NCBI RefSeq assembly: GCF_946221145.1
Contig: NZ_CAMIOH010000025.1
Span: 1 to 23,303, forward strand
Length of the DNA stretch: 23,303 nt
Source of the DNA: an uncultured Paracoccus sp.
GTDB taxonomy: Bacteria > Pseudomonadota > Alphaproteobacteria > Rhodobacterales > Rhodobacteraceae
Direction: 5' to 3'
The position numbers and the translations under genes were made by a program. The first letter of the stretch is position 1. Every line of letters starts with the position of its first letter. The notes below the pieces were generated by a model. It ran no database searches. It was not told where the DNA came from and saw only the letters and a list, made by a program, of their open reading frames with translations. Below, in pieces: positions 22,727 to 23,303 of this stretch.

Positions 22727-23303
22727 ATGAAAAAGGTTTATGCCACGGCGGGCGAGGCATTGGACGGGCTGTTGCACGACGGCATGTTCATTGCCGCCGG
22801 AGGGTTCGGTTTGTGCGGCATCCCGGAACTGCTGATCGCGGCCATCCGCGACGCGGGCACCAAGGATCTGACGGTCGCGTCCAACAACTGCGGCGTCGAT
22901 GATTTCGGCCTGGGGATCCTGCTGCAGACGCGGCAGATCAGAAAGATGATCTCGTCCTATGTCGGCGAGAACGCGGAATTCATGCGGCAATACCTGTCGG
23001 GCGAGCTGGAGCTGGAATTCAACCCGCAGGGCACCCTGGCCGAGCGGATGCGCGCGGGCGGCTGCGGGATCCCCGGTTTCTATACCAAGACCGGGGTCGG
23101 CACCGTCATCGCCGAGGGCAAGGAGGTCAAGAATTTCGACGGCCAGGATTACATCCTGGAGCGTGGGATCGTCGCCGATCTGTCCATCGTCAAGGCCTGG
23201 AAGGCCGACGACACCGGCAACCTTGTGTTCCGCAAGACCGCGCGCAATTTCAACCCGCCCGCCGCGATGTGCGGGCGTGTCTGCGTGGCCGAGGTCGAGG
23301 AAA
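22727..23303 (+). CDS. scoA: 3-oxoacid (succinyl-CoA) CoA-transferase subunit A, 5' part
   Basis: ATG 22727 follows GGGGAGGG and opens a frame that is still open at the window edge, 192 complete codons of a protein usually about 235 aa. Family features are MKKVYATAGEALDGLLHDGM, GGFGLCGIPELLI, ASNNCGVDDFGLG, SSYVGENAEFMRQYLSGELE, NPQGTLAERMRAGGCGIPGF and TARNFNPPAAMCG. The AB enzyme moves CoA between succinyl-CoA and acetoacetate in ketone-body or polyhydroxybutyrate use; the catalytic glutamate is on subunit B, expected just beyond the window. An acetoacetyl/butyryl-type AtoD homologue is the alternative, but the SCOT-like sequence fits better. Confidence 0.92.
   Translation, partial: MKKVYATAGEALDGLLHDGMFIAAGGFGLCGIPELLIAAIRDAGTKDLTVASNNCGVDDFGLGILLQTRQIRKMISSYVGENAEFMRQYLSGELELEFNPQGTLAERMRAGGCGIPGFYTKTGVGTVIAEGKEVKNFDGQDYILERGIVADLSIVKAWKADDTGNLVFRKTARNFNPPAAMCGRVCVAEVEE

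Noticed and set aside
1..23303. Defence systems, prophage, insertion sequences, CRISPR arrays, tRNA or rRNA genes
   Set aside because: I searched by eye for transposase or integrase motifs, regularly spaced repeats and tRNA arms and saw none; the helicase stands alone without nuclease or other defence partners.

Overview
The window looks like chromosomal DNA of an alphaproteobacterium of the Rhodobacteraceae, most likely Paracoccus or a close relative. The base composition is GC-rich and coding is dense. The aa3 cytochrome oxidase cluster has the Paracoccus order ctaC-ctaB-small ORF-ctaG-ctaE-surf1. Mature CtaC begins QDVLGDLPVIGKP, which as I remember it matches P. denitrificans subunit II. 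The left edge carries the 3' end of ccrA (ethylmalonyl-CoA pathway). I see no tRNA, rRNA, CRISPR array, transposase, integrase or phage gene.

Left part (1-8.7 kb): ccrA 3' end (+), a strong hairpin, then two minus-strand small genes encoding paralogous four-cysteine proteins of 67 and 68 aa, divergent from gdhA (+). After gdhA and a hairpin terminator comes a Dda/RecD-like SF1 helicase (+). Convergent to it is a minus-strand pair, a GNAT acetyltransferase followed by an EcsC-family protein, overlapping by 41 nt. Then come a flavin reductase-like gene and apt (+, ATGA overlap). The 390 bp after apt hold two weakly supported minus-strand small ORFs joined by TGATG, downstream of an FAD-linked 2-hydroxyacid dehydrogenase (-).

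Middle part (8.7-16.2 kb, all minus): transcription runs from ctaC through ctaB, a 64-aa membrane protein, ctaG and ctaE to a near-ideal intrinsic terminator. Past it lie surf1, thrC, an M16 zinc peptidase and a RimJ/L-type acetyltransferase, tightly packed with stop/start overlaps. The products of ctaB, ctaG and surf1 supply heme O, CuB and assembly help for the oxidase whose subunits II and III are ctaC and ctaE. Subunit I (ctaD) is not in the window.

Right part (16.2-23.3 kb): tldD, dprA and topA on the plus strand, topA with its own candidate promoter. A prephenate/arogenate dehydrogenase (-) converges on topA. The 5' end of scoA (succinyl-CoA:3-ketoacid CoA transferase subunit A) runs off the right edge.

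Most of the window is conserved housekeeping sequence. The parts least explained by known genes are the tandem four-cysteine small proteins with a palindrome upstream of one copy, a 34-bp hairpin element present in two exact copies after unrelated genes, the terminator inside the cta-surf1-thrC gene string, the coupled small ORFs at 6850-7178, and an elaborate inverted repeat plus a 15-codon ORF in the leader of the prephenate dehydrogenase gene. I found no clear multi-gene novel system.
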